From assembly GCA_033032865.1 (NCBI GenBank), contig JAWHQI010000266.1, positions 3,261,501 through 3,325,500 of the forward strand: DNA of 64,000 nucleotides, read 5' to 3'. Origin of the DNA: Dactylorhiza incarnata (Eukaryota > Streptophyta > Magnoliopsida > Asparagales > Orchidaceae). The notes beneath the pieces were generated by a model. It ran no database searches. It was not told the DNA's origin and saw only the letters and a list, made by a program, of their open reading frames with translations. Both the position numbers and the translations under genes were made by a program. Of this stretch, positions 1-11,712 are shown in pieces. Positions within the stretch are counted from its first letter, which is position 1. Each line of letters begins with the position of its first letter.

Positions 1-2291
1 ATCACCTGCGAGTAGTCTTGGAGGTTCTGAGGAGGAACCAGCTGTATGCCAAGTTCTCGAAGTGCGAGTTCTAGCTTCCTTCCGTGGCGTTCTTGGGCCA
101 TGTGGTTAGTGGTTCGGGTGTGGCGGTAGATTCGGTGAAGGTTGCGGCCATCAGGGAGTGGCCTGTCCTTTCTACTGTAGCGGAGGTCCGTAGCTTTCTC
201 GGGCTGGCCGGTTATTACAGGCGCTTCGTGGAGAACTTCTCACGGATCGCGCTGCCTCTTACGACGCTGACACGGAAGATGCAGGAGTTCATTTGGGCGC
301 CCGCGTGTGCGCAGGCTTTCGAGGAGTTGAAGCGGCGGCTTACGACGGCTCCGATCTTATGTTTGCCTTGCGGCACGGAGGGCTACGAGAGCTACACCGA
401 CGCTTCTGGGAGCGGCCTTGGCTGCGTTCTGCAGCAGCATGGCAAGGTTATAGCGTATGGCTCTCGCCAGCTGAAGGTGCACGAGCGAAACTATCCGGTC
501 CACGACTTGGAGTTGGCGGCTGTGATATTTGCCCTGAAGCTTTGGCGGCATTATGTGTATGGCTTGAAGATCGATATCTTCACGGACCATAAGAGCCTGA
601 AGTACCTTCTGACGTAGAAAGGGCTGAATATGCGGCAGCAGAGGTGGATGGAGTTCCTGGGGACTTCACCATCGAGATCCACTATACTCCCGGGAAGGGG
701 AATGTTGTTGCGGATGCACTCAGTCGCAGGGCTCCAGCGCAGGCCAACTGGATTCAGATGCATAATGAGCACCTGATACGTGACCTGGAGGCCTTGGGTA
801 TTTCTTGCGTAGAGAAGAGGAGCGGTGCTGGTGCCTGTTTGAGTTGGACTGAGGTGTAGTACGACCTCGCAGATAGAGTCCGCCGGGCTTTTGAACTCGA
901 TCCGAGTTTATAGCGCTACGCGGAGGATGCTGGTGGTGGGCCGGATGCCCAGTTTCAGGTTCGAGATGGGTTGCTGTGGAGAGGTGATCGTTTGTGCGTC
1001 CCCAAGGTGGGTGAGCTGCGCAATGAGTTGATGTACAAGGCGCATCGTACCAGGTATTCAGTTCATCCGGGGAGCACTAAGATGTTTAAGGACATGAAGG
1101 TCCTTTTCTGGTGGCCGGGTATGAAGAGGGACATCGCTCACTACGTGGCCAAGTGCCACACTTGTGCGCTAGTGAAGGCGGAATGTCAGAGGCCCGGTGG
1201 CTTTTTGCAGTCATTGCCTGTTCCGGAGTGGAAGTTTGATGACATTTCCATGGATTTCGTGCATGGACTGCCGAGGTCGCAGAGCGGGAACGATGCCATC
1301 TGGGTAGTCGTTGACCGGCTGACGAAGGTGGCGCACTTTATCCCCAACCGGAGGGATGACTCGGTGGAGAAATTGGCGAAGTTGTATGTTGATACTATAG
1401 TGCGACTGCACGGTGTGCCCCGTAGCATCGTCAGTGATCGTGATGGACGCTTTACTTCGAGCGACTGGAGGCTAGTCAACCGTCTTTTGGGTACGAAAGC
1501 TGCAGTTTAGCACGGCCTTTCATCCTCAGACGGATGGCCAAACTGAGCGTACCAACAGGACGATGGAAGACATGCTCCGGATGTGCGTCCTGGATTTTGG
1601 CAATGGGTGGGAAGATCACCTCTTTCTTGTTGAGTTCGCGTACAACAACAGCTATCAGGCGAGTATTCAGATGGTGCCTTTCAAGGCCCTCTATGGCAGG
1701 AAGTGCCGCACTCCCTTAGCTTGGGCGGAAACGGGCGAGACGAAGCTCTTCAAGAGGAAAGACGTCGAAGAGGCGACTTCGACGGTGCGTTTGATCCGGG
1801 AGAGGCTTTTGGTTGCGCAGGATAGGCAGGCGAAGTACTATAATGCGAAGCACCGCGACGTCCAGTTCGCCGTTGGCGATTGGGTCTACTTGAAGATCAG
1901 GTCATTCAAGGGCGTGTCCAGGATTCGGCACTTGAAAAAGCTGAGTCCGAGATACCTTGGACCTTTTGAGGTCATCAAGCGCGTCGGCGAGGCGGCTTAT
2001 AGGCTTGCGCTATCGGCAGAACTGAGCGGGCTACACGATGTATTCCACATCTCCGTATTGCGGAAGGCAGTGCAAGAGCCTACGCAGGTGGTCGCGGCGG
2101 TTCAGGTGCCCGTGGATAGTGGGCTTAAGACGGCGGTCAGGCCCGTTAGCATCGTGGATGCTGAGGTGCGTCAGTTGCGTAACAGGGCGATCCGTATGGT
2201 AAAGGTCCGTTGGGACAACTGCGGTCGCGAGGAGCTCTCATGGGAGCGTGAGCAGACCATGATGGAGGAGTTCCCCGAGCTGTTTCGGTGA
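1..2291 (+). pseudogene. pol: gypsy1 pol remnant: RT end, RNase H, integrase, chromodomain-like tail
   Basis: This encodes the replication and integration enzymes of a Ty3/gypsy element. In order: the end of RT with the conserved stretch [20 protein letters not shown] (about 190-250), RNase H with [24 protein letters not shown] and [11 protein letters not shown] (to 617), and the RNase H end [12 protein letters not shown]. Integrase follows with an HHCC finger (ending CHTC) and core acidic residues in [15 protein letters not shown] and the E of the downstream helix. The C-terminal block [19 protein letters not shown] resembles the chromodomain-like end of Tekay elements. It is dead: TAG stops at 72, 615, 857 and 911, a 1-base loss near 661 and a 1-base gain near 1496 when compared with gypsy2. 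The last readable frame is 1563-2291. The N-terminal half lies beyond the window edge. Confidence 0.93.
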
Positions 2292-2379
2292 CGTTTATCT
2301 TTTTTCCCTTGTGTAAAGACATTTTTTTGATATATGTATATATGCGTGTTTTTATAAAATTTCGGGACGAAATTCTTAT

Positions 2380-2392
2380 AAGGAGGGGAGGG
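2380..2392 (+). promoter_or_regulatory. Polypurine tract of gypsy1
   Basis: The purine run AAGGAGGGGAGGG lies two bases before the LTR start (TGTAAGACCCC at 2394). It follows the AATTTCGGGACGAAATTC block that typically closes the internal region of Tekay-type elements. By family knowledge it primes plus-strand DNA synthesis. Confidence 0.85.
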
Positions 2393-2393
2393 T

Positions 2394-3525
2394 TGTAAGA
2401 CCCCAAATCAGAAAATTCAGAATTCTGGAATCCAGAGCTGTCGCCGGCGACAGTGGCAGTCGCCCGGGCGATAGCGTCCTGTTGAGAAGGTTCTGCAGTG
2501 AGCTGTCGGACGGCGTTGACGGGTCAATGTCGGTTCATATCGCTGTCGCCAGGGCGACAACGGCTGTCGCCGGGCGACAACTCAAAGTTGGACTTTGTGG
2601 CCGAAATTGAGGGCATTGATTGCACTTTGACTTTGGGGGCTGGTTTTGGCTTGGGAGGCTCGGTGGCAGCATAGAAGGCCGAAAAACCTATCCTTTTCCA
2701 TTATTTCCTTAAGGGTTCTTAAGAGAGAGAGAGAGAGGAGCTTGGAGAAGAAGGAGAAATAGTAAACCCTAGCTTGGAGCTTGGGTTTGGAGGAGCTACA
2801 CTCATCCAATCCCTTCAAAGTTGGTGGCTACGCGTAGAGGAAGGCAAGGCGCTCCTTTCCATCCGTGTGGAATGTCAAGCCATGGGCTCGAAGCGGCGTT
2901 TAAGGGTAACGAACTCTTCTAACCCCATTTGGACATGTTCTTGTCCTTTCCCATGCATCGTTGAGGCCCTACCCAAAATGGTGAGGTCGTGGCCTCCGAC
3001 GGGTTGATTCGTGTTATCCCCGTCAAAGCTTGCATTCATGTAGAGTCCACGCGTGAGATGGACGTAGGCGCGCTGTGTGAAGCCCATCCGAGACGGTTCG
3101 TCCGGATTGGTGATACTTTTTGGTATTGTGCGTGCCGGGGAAAAACCCCGTGTTGTTATACTTGCCTCGTAGGGCTAGAGGGTGCTACTGCATGCGCAAC
3201 AACGCCCGGGGGTGTGCCCCGGGGAGCACCCGAAGTTAAAAGGCAGAAATGGAGTTCTGTCCAGCTGTCGCTGGCGCGACAGGGACTGTCGCCTAGGCGA
3301 CAGCTCCCCAGAATTGGGTTCTGGTGAATTTGGGTGTTCTGAGGCAGTGGGAGTGCTACTGCATGTGCAGCAATGCCTGGGGGTGTGCCCCAGGAAGCAC
3401 CCACAGCTAGAAGCAAAATTAGGGTTTTGTGCAATGTCGCTGGCGACAGTGAATGTCGCCAGGGCGACAGCTTCCCAGACTAAGTTCTGGTGATGTTGTT
3501 GTGCCCACCTGTTGAGGGGACCTAA
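2394..3525 (+). repeat. gypsy1 3' LTR, first part (U3 side), interrupted by element L
   Basis: Begins TGTAAGACCCCAAATC right after the polypurine tract and runs to the insertion point of L, where CCTAA (3521-3525) is the target duplication. No convincing ORF. It contains four pairs of GTCGCC-type palindromes (listed separately) and two similar stretches around 3180-3250 and 3350-3410 (TACTGCATG-GCA, GGGGTGTGCCCC). It resumes at 23627. Confidence 0.85.
2438..3470. repeat. Four pairs of CTGTCGCC/GGCGACAG palindromes in the gypsy1 LTR
   Basis: Eight near-palindromes built from GTCGCC and GGCGAC occur as four pairs. GTCGCC (or GTCGCT) starts at 2440 and 2459, 2545 and 2566, 3267 and 3288, and 3436 and 3455, giving within-pair spacings of 19, 21, 21 and 19 bp. 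The first is a perfect 16-bp palindrome (2438-2453). The centres vary (none, A, G, TA, GC) while the arms are kept. Function unknown; the spacing is about two helical turns. Confidence 0.85.
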
Positions 3526-3601
3526 TGTAAGACCCCATTTTTTTTTTTGCAAAAACCACCGGGTCTTAGGCCCAGAACCGCCGTTTTGCGGTGACACCTT
3601 C
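3526..3601 (+). repeat. Left copy of the ~75-bp terminal inverted repeat of the L 5' LTR
   Basis: Starts TGTAAGACCCC with a T-run, then GCAAAAACCACCGGGTC and on to GCGGTGACACCTTC. Its reverse complement is at 7717-7791. The two differ by one substitution and by the length of the T-run. Confidence 0.9.
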
Positions 3602-4907
3602 ACTCGGGAAGGTCGCCACTACAAAACGCCGATCCTGCCGGCCAAATCGATCACGAAGAAAAGTACATAAAAGAGGAGACAAGTCCACAGAATCAACATG
3701 AAATATAAATGTCCACATATATTAACTGAATAAAAGAGATACAAGGGTTTAGAATAATAAAAGGGGCCCTTGCCCTATACATCATGTCCTCACTACAAGA
3801 TCACTCGCGGAAGCTATCTACTAAGTAAAACTAAAGCTAATCGTCACTGACACTGAAATCGGAGTACTCAGACTAGTCTGACCCATCCCTGCAGACCCTG
3901 TACTCCACTGGTGCTGCAACACTAGATGCTTCTTCTCTTTTGGCCTGCGGTTGCTGCCTCGCAATCCATGTCTACGTCTTCGCCTTCGGCCTCCTGGTTG
4001 CTGTGCTGGAGGGATTCCACCCATCATGGGATATCTGACTCGAGTGTGTCCCGGCTGGTGACAATGGTAGCATGGTCGTGGGGTCCATCTAATCGGATCC
4101 TGCTGCACCTGTTTCTCTGATGTTGCTGAGTCTCCTCGAACTCCTAAGATGATATGGTCCACCGACCGTTAGTCAAAAAGACTAAGCCTTATGTTCCCCA
4201 CCCCACCCCCAATGGCTCCTAGGCACCGTGCGGGAGGATGAAGCGGAGGACAGCAAGGGGTAAAAACAAAAGCAGGTGACAGCGGATCTACAACTACACA
4301 AGTGTATATATATATGAAGCATAAAGTAAGCATAGCAAAGTGCATGCAAAGAATAGTAAGGCAGTATGTATATTAACAAGTAAAGTAACATAAAAGTAAT
4401 CATCGATTTATAGGAATGCCCATACAAACCTATAGACCGAGGGGTCGTTTAGCAGGGCCTACCGTATAAGAAGTCCCATAACCGACTTATACGTTAGGGG
4501 TAGGTTGAATGCAATGTTTATGCTATGACATGCAGAGTATGCTGTTATGCTATGTTCATACAGTGCAACTCACCCACTTCGACTCTATGCGCATAGACCT
4601 TTAGTTCCCCCTTTTTGGAGCGAGCTAGACTCCCAGGATACTCCCGTAGTGGCAAACGGAAGCGGTGGGTTGGTCCTCGCCCACCTCTAGGTTGGTATTC
4701 ACACTACCTAACCTAGACCTATTGTACGCCTCCATTAAACCCGCGGAGCGTCTGCGTACTCTTGCTGACTGGACCGCCAGACTTTCAAGGCTAAGTGTAA
4801 ATACCACACTCGCCGAGTCGACGTATTGATGTCGGTGTGAACGACCGTCCAATACCGAAGACCCACCACCTTCAATGCACAAGCAACATGTTCTACTTCC
4901 TATCTCT

Positions 4908-5142
4908 GAGCCATAAGCTCCCCGAGCTAACCTGCCCGCCATCAATAACCTTCCGAGCCATAAGCTCCTCGGGCTAACCTGCCCGCCATCAATAACCTTC
5001 CGAGCCATAAGCTCCCCGGGCTAACCTGCCCGCCATCAATAACCTTCCGAGCCATAAGCTCCTCGGGCTAACCTACCCGCCATCAATAACCTTCCGAGCC
5101 ATAAGCTCCCCGGGCTAACCTGCCCGCCATCAAGCACTACTG
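4908..5142. repeat. 47-bp tandem repeat, five copies, in the L 5' LTR
   Basis: The unit begins GAGCCATAAGCTCC and contains GGGCTAACCTGCCCGCCATC. Copies start at 4908, 4955, 5002, 5049 and 5096. A sixth, degraded copy starts at 5143. Copies differ mainly at a C/T within CTCCCCG/CTCCTCG. Ordinary minisatellite expansion inside an LTR is the simplest reading. Confidence 0.9.
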
Positions 5143-6101
5143 AGCCACAAGCTCACCAGACTAACTAGTCTGCTGCTACAACCACCGAGCCCACGACTCG
5201 TACAACCAAACCAACTAAACTCCTGAAACCACAGGGTGTGGATGAGTGTGTTATTAGTTAATCTTGTACAATGTCTTACTCCTATGAGTTAGGGTTAGTC
5301 TTGGACTTCCCGAGGGTTACCCTGTGAGGGGCTCGCTACGGTACTAGGAACCACTATGGGATGACACCCCAAAGTTCCCATTCCCAAGACACTTAATGTT
5401 ACTAGTTACTACCCATAAGGAAACCCCTTTAATACTTTACCTGATCTAAAACTAAGTGCTTTAAGGTCTAAGGCAAAAGACGATCTTTCGTCAATCCCAG
5501 GACGACCTACCCCAAGAGTGGCACCCCACCACCCTAGGACTCTTCAAACCCTAATTAACTCCGGGGATCCTTACATAGTCATATAATCACCATTAAACTC
5601 CCGCATCTCCAATCAATATACCCCAATTTGACCTATAACTCCAAAACTGCTAATTTGCTAAACGCAGACCATCCTTAATGTTTTGATGCTCATGAAGGGA
5701 GGTACATTAAATAATCAACACTATGATCCAATATTTTTACTGGGGTTCCATGTTACTGATTTAAGATCCACTTCAGAGTTCCATAATTTTCCCAATAATA
5801 TTAATATTTAAAACCATTTTTCCAAAATACGACTTCCTAAGGTTTGAACTACAAGTGCACTTTTCTGACTTCCATTGCCTACCCAACCTTTTAAATAAAT
5901 CAAGGGTACCTAATAATCAGTAGATATGAATTTGTAGGAGATTCCAGCAAGATTTACTATTTTTGAAAATTCCAAAACCCATTTATTTCCAATAAATTCC
6001 AAAGGAGGTACCCTCATATGAACTCAAAACCTTATGCAAATTTATATAGAGGTGGTTCACACTAAAATATGCATCCCTACAAAGTTTGACTACATTCCAT
6101 A

Positions 6102-7716
6102 AAGGTTACATCTGTAATTGCCACAAAGGATATATTTGTAATTAATTCCAAATTGAACTAGAGGTACCAAAAATATCAATTCATAAATTATGAGAAAAAT
6201 ATTGTGGGTACATATTGGTATGAAAGGTCATCCAGCAAAGTTTCATGCAATTACAGAAAACTAACACCCTAAAATTATTCATCCCAAAAATTGTCAACAA
6301 TATGAATAATTACAATTTGGACCTCCAAAAGTCTTTCAATGACTCTAACAAAATCTCCAGGGATTAATAACATCAAAACTAAGTTGGTGACAGAAGATGG
6401 TTAATCATTAAGTACTATTTCTTCCTAAAACCCAAAACCCTAATTATTTACAAATCTACCCAAGGGTTTATTACCTAGGATTGGCAACTCCAAATCCATC
6501 CAATTTCTCACATTCGCATTTTCTGGTCACCAAGACCATCTCCCCAAAATTTCAAGTCAAACCATTAAGGTTTGACCCCTCTTCCTTCATTAGCCTCTAA
6601 TTGCACCCCTTTAGGGTTTAACCTAGGGTTAGGGTCAAAACTTCTCCAAATCCACCCAAACTTCTTGTGAGGGTATTATAGGACTCATAGAGTCCAGAGG
6701 GGTCCATTAAACACCTCTCCAAGGACAAACACTCCTAAGTCCTTTATAAGTCCTAAAGGGCACCCTAAGGCTAACCATTAGGGTTTGAGGGCACACTAAG
6801 CCCTAATTCCTCCAACATTGCTCCTTGGGGTGTCCCATACATCCCAAGTTAGTGAGCAAGGTCACCCATTCTATCAGTGGGAGGAAACCCCTCCACACTC
6901 CAAAACTAACTTAAGCTCACCTTTGCCCTAAACATAACCCTTAAGCAAACTATGCCCAAGGGAACTCCCTACCTTGCCCAAGCCCAACCTACTCACTACA
7001 CTGGCAAAGGGTCAGTGTATGACCACCCAAGATCCTACCAACATTTGGTGAGGAGTGGGGTTCTATTGGGTACCTATTTGGGGTGCAAATAGCATTTAGC
7101 CCCTTTTTGATTTACTAGGGCAATCCTCCTCCAATGGCCACCAAATTTGGACCAAAGGCTGGCATGGGGGAGGGTGATGTGCACCCCAAATATGAAGCCA
7201 ATTGGCTTTGTGGAAGAGTGGGGGCACTCACCCAAAGTTTTGCCTAAACCTAGGGGCCTAAGGTTGTATTGGTGAATTACCCCACCAAAACAACTCCATA
7301 AATTATGAAATTTTAACCAGTGACCCTACTTACTCTCTAGGACCTCCCATCCAAATTTGGAAGGGTTTTGATGTGTTTAGGGCACCTAATTAGGTCCCAC
7401 AAGGATTATTGAACTTTTCCAAAAACTATGGGGAAAAGTTCTCCAATCAATCTGATTTTTGGACATGTGTTAGATGTATATAAGAGTAGCCGACCCTCCA
7501 AATTTCAAGTCATTTGGAGTTCTAGATTGGTGTGGGCATCAAAAACAAGCTCTGATTAGCCTTATGGACAGACCTCACCAAAATGAGTGTTGTGCCCTAA
7601 CCAGGGCTCCAAATCGAGTGAACTCAATTTTGGATTAAACTAGACCTCAAGGGCTCCAACTTTGATGTTGGACAATTTTTCCCTAGAGGTCTCTAAGTAT
7701 TTTTAGCAGAATTAAT
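6102..7716 (+). repeat. Core segment shared by both L LTRs (copy in the 5' LTR)
   Basis: From AAGGTTACATCTG to GCAGAATTAAT. The 3' LTR copy is 11711-12355 joined to 21009-21979 once gypsy2 and one CTTCA are removed (1616 bp). A sub-segment (about 7447-7716) is also present a third time, inverted, at about 11450-11712. Confidence 0.88.
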
Positions 7717-7791
7717 GAAAGTGTCACCGCAAAACGGCGGTTCTGGGCCTAAGACCCGGTGGTTTTTGCAAAAAAAAAATGGGGTCTTACA
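7717..7791 (-). repeat. Right copy of the ~75-bp terminal inverted repeat of the L 5' LTR
   Basis: An inverted copy of 3526-3601. It replaces the sequence that follows the same core in the 3' LTR (21980 onward) and ends GGGGTCTTACA directly before the primer-binding site. Confidence 0.9.
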
Positions 7792-7793
7792 AG

Positions 7794-7805
7794 TGGTATC
7801 AGAGG
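7794..7805 (+). promoter_or_regulatory. Primer-binding site of element L (initiator-Met tRNA type)
   Basis: TGGTATCAGAGG starts two bases after the LTR end ...TTACA. Eleven bases match the complement of the 3' end of plant initiator-Met tRNA as used by most gypsy and copia elements. This fixes the orientation of L and the right end of its 5' LTR. Confidence 0.85.
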
Positions 7806-8525
7806 AAACCTCGATCTAAAGAAAAGAAGTCCACAAACCCTAGGCCACCCTGCGCGAGTTTAGTTTGAGGACAAACTAAGCAGCGGAAGCAGTGGTGTGC
7901 CCATATGGGGAAATCACATGAAAAAGTCCACTTTTAACTGAATCTTCTTAGTTAATTTCCCTTACGAGCGTCAAGTTTTCCTCTGTAGCCTGCGGCGAAC
8001 CCTGCCCCCAGCAGGGAATACCTCCGGCTACAAAGATCTCTTTAGATAATACCTTAGTCAATGAGTTAGACTCAACCCCACTAGGACACGTGACTTACTA
8101 GGACAATTTATACCATGACCTAGTCTGAAAAAGACCGTAAGTATAACTTTTGGTGAAGGTACGAGGATACTCAAAAGAGGCTAGAGAAAGGAAGATTGAC
8201 ACATAAGCAGAATGGTGTGAGACTTGTAGACTCAATACTCGTATCCGTGACGTGATTACATTAAGACAACCACCGTGGCAAACACCGAGGGTCGGATAAA
8301 AATTGAAGTCCAGAAGAGACCCGTTTGAGACAAGGTCAAATAGTGACCCCGATAAGGTTGTAATAGAAGGTACCTAGAAGAGTCTAAAGTGTGGAGTACA
8401 CCAGTGAGCCCCAAGATAGAACCCCAAGTCAAAGGTTGTATGCCCTAAGAATTGTTTACATACTTGGGACGAATATAACTTGGTGATATTGAAGATTCTT
8501 AGCCCAAAATAGATAGTGGCTTATC

Positions 8526-8583
8526 TTTTGTTTATTGGGGGCTTGTCCTTTGTTTATTGGGGCGTACCTTTTGTTTATTGGGC
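8526..8583 (+). repeat. Three copies of TTTGTTTATTGGG, a fourth at 9790-9802
   Basis: TTTGTTTATTGGG recurs about every 21 bases here, with extra Gs after the first two copies. It appears once more at about 9790-9802, at the polypurine-tract position just before the 3' LTR start at 9806. No standard purine-only tract is present there. Confidence 0.75.
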
Positions 8584-9555
8584 CAATTAACGATGAACTT
8601 GGATTTTTCCTTAGACTTAAGTTAGAAAATTTTTTGTGTCGTGAACACAATGATTTTGAAGTCGATCTTACTCAATGTTACTTGAGAGAAGATGAGACGG
8701 TGTAACAGTACGTTTGGAATGATGACCGGTAGAAGTACCAGGGCAATGGATAGACATCATTTGGGTCGGACAACAACTTGCCCTTAGTTGAATCATTGGA
8801 AATATAAAGTCGCCAGGATTAATCATTTAAGGATGTTGATGTCCTAGTATAGAAGTTAAGGGCGGAAATTAGATCTTACAAGTTGTAGTTAAATTTGAAA
8901 GCTCTTGTGGTTGGGGGAAATTCGGAAGTGATCTACTTCTGATTTGTTAAAAATCATGCCCCGTCATGGTTGATAATTTTATCTACAATAATAGCTTTAT
9001 ACCTTGTGAACTTGGATGATAAATAACCAGAGATCTTAGACGATGACTTGTTAGATTTGGAATATAGTGTTTGATTTCACTATGGTAAGAATGATCTAAG
9101 TTTATCTCGCTTTGGACCATTTGAAAGTGATCAAGACTAGCACCAGTTGAAGTGAAAGAAATTTGGTGAAATAAACGTGATGATATTTTCTTGATGAATC
9201 GAATTGTGAAAAACCCTAAGGTATCAAAATTTTGCTCTTTATGACTCAAACTCCACGTAGAAAATAATCGGGAATCATCTTGTCATTATGATTGGTTAGC
9301 ATATACTCATAAAGGTTCACAAGTGCACCCCCATTAAAAGTTAAGGATGATTGGGACGCTAGACGATTTGATTAGTTCCATCAATAGTAAGAACTAGATA
9401 AAGTGTAGATTAGAGTTGTTTGATTACTCGGATGTACGTGAAGGAGTAAGAAATTGAACGGGTGAAAGAAAACGTTAGAGGCATAAGAATCTGCCCAGGT
9501 TAGAGTGGAAGTTCAAGGATAGATTGACCAAGGTAGCTAGGTCACCCCGGTCAGG

Positions 9556-9783
9556 GTAGATGATGCGACGGTGCGAGTCTTGCGGCGCAAGAAGATTCCA
9601 GAGGTTAAGACATGTGGAAAAATTAGGGTCAGGAGGAGCACAACTTGGAGCCACTAGAGCTGGTGTGGCAGAGATAGTCAGTGCTCTCCGAACCAAGAAT
9701 AACTTCAATTCTTAGGGGATGTTACGTTCAGTCACTCGCGGTGAAAACCCCGCAAGCCTAACCTGAATTTCGAGGACGAAATT
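9556..9783 (+). pseudogene. Remnant of chromovirus pol C-terminus in element L
   Basis: Frames here read VDDATVRVLRRKKIPEVK and, after stops and frame changes, NLNFEDEI. Both blocks resemble the extreme C-terminus of Tekay/Del polyproteins (a ...LRNK-IP-VKV... block followed by a terminal NFEDEIL-like tail at the end of the internal region). The block lies immediately before the 3' LTR, where such a tail is expected. Stops and indels make it non-functional. The similarity is judged by eye and short; a degenerate unrelated sequence cannot be excluded. Confidence 0.45.
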
Positions 9784-9805
9784 ATTTTTTTTGTTTATTG
9801 GGATT

Positions 9806-11712
9806 TGTAACATTCCCCAGACAGCTAGACCCCTAAGTTGGTTTTGTCATGACAAAACCATAGGAAGAGCCCAAGGCCATGTGAATTGAGGTGAGAAGAA
9901 GAAAACCACCTTGGTCTGCAAATAGCAATTTCCTGTGACCAAGCTTAGGGTTGGACTTTAGGGCCTCATCTTGACCATTTGACCCCACCTTAGTATCCCT
10001 AACCCTTTAGGGGCCCCCTTAGGGCACCAAGGACACATTGGGATCAACCAAAGAGGCCAAATTGACCAAAGTCAACCATAACCATAAATTGGTCAAAGTA
10101 ACCTAATTAGAACCAATTAACCTTCACCATGACAAATTGATCACTCTTCTAGGTCTAGAATATCATAAGAGACCTAGTAGACCTAAAAACCACATCATGG
10201 GACCCCCAATGGTGCAAATTGACCAAAATGCCCTTATTAGGTCAAAATGGCAATTCTTCACTAAGTGCCCAAATTGACCATCACCATGTTAAATTGACCC
10301 TACCCTTAGGGTTATCATGTCATAGGGGACCCAGTGGACCAAAAAGCCCCATGACTGGGTCAACCCTAGGGCTCAATTTGACCAAAGTCAACTTAGCCTG
10401 TTTTGGTCAAATCAGCTTAAATTGGGACAACTAAGGCTCATGTGACCAAATTGACCCCACCAGTAGTTTCTAAACCTAATTTGGAATCCAATGGACCCAA
10501 AAACCCCATCCTAGGGTCACCCAATTGGTCAATTTGACCAAAAGTCAAACTTGCCCAAATTAGGTCAAATCTCTTAAACCTAGACCAATCCCTTTGGGCT
10601 AAGCCCAAATTGACCACTTGACCAGCCTAGTAGACTGATAATTAACCCAGGAGAGAGAGGAAAATCGGCCATGGTGATTAGGAGAGAGAAAAATCAATTT
10701 TAATGGAGAGAGAAGGTGGTATTCATGGCCATTAAGGTGTGAAACTCCTTGGAACCCCCATTGATGGCTCCTTTCATCTTCCCTGATGAATGTGGAGGGA
10801 ATTCCAGGAGTTTCCTGGAGGAATTGAGGCAGGGGGAGGTGTATTGTGGCCGGCCATGGGGGAGGTGAAGAGGCCATTAATGGCAAAAAGGGGTTGCACC
10901 CACTCCTCTTCCCAATTGGCCAATTTAACTCCTTCAGGGGTTAAAGAGGAGTGAAACCCCCATGTTTTCAGAAGAGGTCGGGCTCTTCTATGTGGTGGTT
11001 GCAGAGCTTGGGAAGGATGGAGGTCGGCCATGGCGTTTCTTCATCAGACAAGGCACAACTTCACCAAGCAGGTCTGGTTCTCTTCCCCTCCCTTCAGTGG
11101 ATAGATCCCCTCAATCGGCGGCAAGATTCGAGCCCTATCGGCTCTGGATCGGGCCGACCAAGAAGCTCGAAACTGAGTTTTATTTTTCGACCTAAATCCC
11201 CTGTTCCGGCCACTTCCGGCCGGCCAGCCACCGCTATTCGCCGGCTACCACCTCAATGAAGGTGGTGGTGGCATTGGCCGGCCGGGGCGGCGCCTAGGTG
11301 GCCGGGAAAACAAGGATCAAGGTGGCCCAGGCGCGGGCGATCCTGGCCGTTGGCCAGAGGAAGAAGACGACCAGGCGCGGTCTGATTGCTTCAAGATTCG
11401 TGCAGCTCCTTAGCTTTAATTCCTTTTTCTGTGATTAAACTGCAGCACATAATTAATTCTGCTAAAAATACTTAGAGACCTCTAGGGAAAAATTGTCCAA
11501 CATCAAAGTTGGAGCCCTTGAGGTCTAGTTTAATCCAAAATTGAGTTCACTCGATTTGGAGCACTGGTTAGGGCACAACACTCATTTTGGTGAGGTCTGT
11601 CCATAAGGCTAATCAGAGCTTGTTTTTGATGCCCACACCAATCTAGAACTCCAAATGACTTGAAATTTGGAGGGTAGACTACTCTTATATACATCTAACA
11701 CATGTCCAAAAA
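9806..11712 (+). repeat. Left arm of the 1.9-kb inverted repeat (L 3' LTR)
   Basis: 1907 bp, reverse complement of 21719-23626 with scattered substitutions. It includes the perfect 20-bp palindrome GGTTTTGTCATGACAAAACC at 9840-9859 and a region around 11200-11300 rich in GGCCGG. The inner ~260 bases (about 11450-11712) are an inverted copy of the end of the core. No coding function recognised. Confidence 0.92.

Larger units (their letters stand above)
3526..7791 (+). repeat. Element L 5' LTR (4266 bp)
   Basis: Bounded on the left by the target duplication and on the right by a primer-binding site. Its first 76 and last 75 bases are inverted copies of each other. 3602-6101 has no match elsewhere in the window. 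It holds a 47-bp tandem repeat and no coding sequence that I trust. 6102-7716 matches 11711-12355 plus 21009-21979 of the 3' LTR in the same orientation. The match stops exactly where the terminal inverted copy (7717-7791) begins. AT-rich and non-coding throughout. Confidence 0.7.
7792..9805 (+). other. Internal domain of element L, essentially non-coding
   Basis: About 2 kb with no ORF worth calling. The beginning looks like an untranslated leader. Only the last ~250 bases retain a recognisable chromovirus pol tail (separate entry). There is no legible gag, protease, RT or integrase. L would need proteins from another element to move. Confidence 0.65.

Noticed and set aside
3156..3603. ORFs of 92-142 codons in the gypsy1 LTR
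   Set aside because: They are open because of the GC-rich palindromes and cross the insertion boundary of L at 3526, so they did not exist before that insertion.
4908..5142. Regular repeats that could suggest a CRISPR array
   Set aside because: Tandem units without spacers in a plant LTR. The 23-bp and 35-bp arrays in the SIRE LTRs are also spacer-less minisatellites.
3526..7791. Reading 3526-7791 as an independent DNA transposon with terminal inverted repeats
   Set aside because: Flanks CCTAA and AGTGG do not match, a primer-binding site abuts its right end, and the duplication instead pairs 3521-3525 with 23627-23631. Kept as an alternative only.
10599..11259. Overlapping ORFs in the arms of the L 3' LTR (mirrored at 22118-22731)
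   Set aside because: Present on both strands and duplicated only because the arms are inverted repeats. No recognisable protein.
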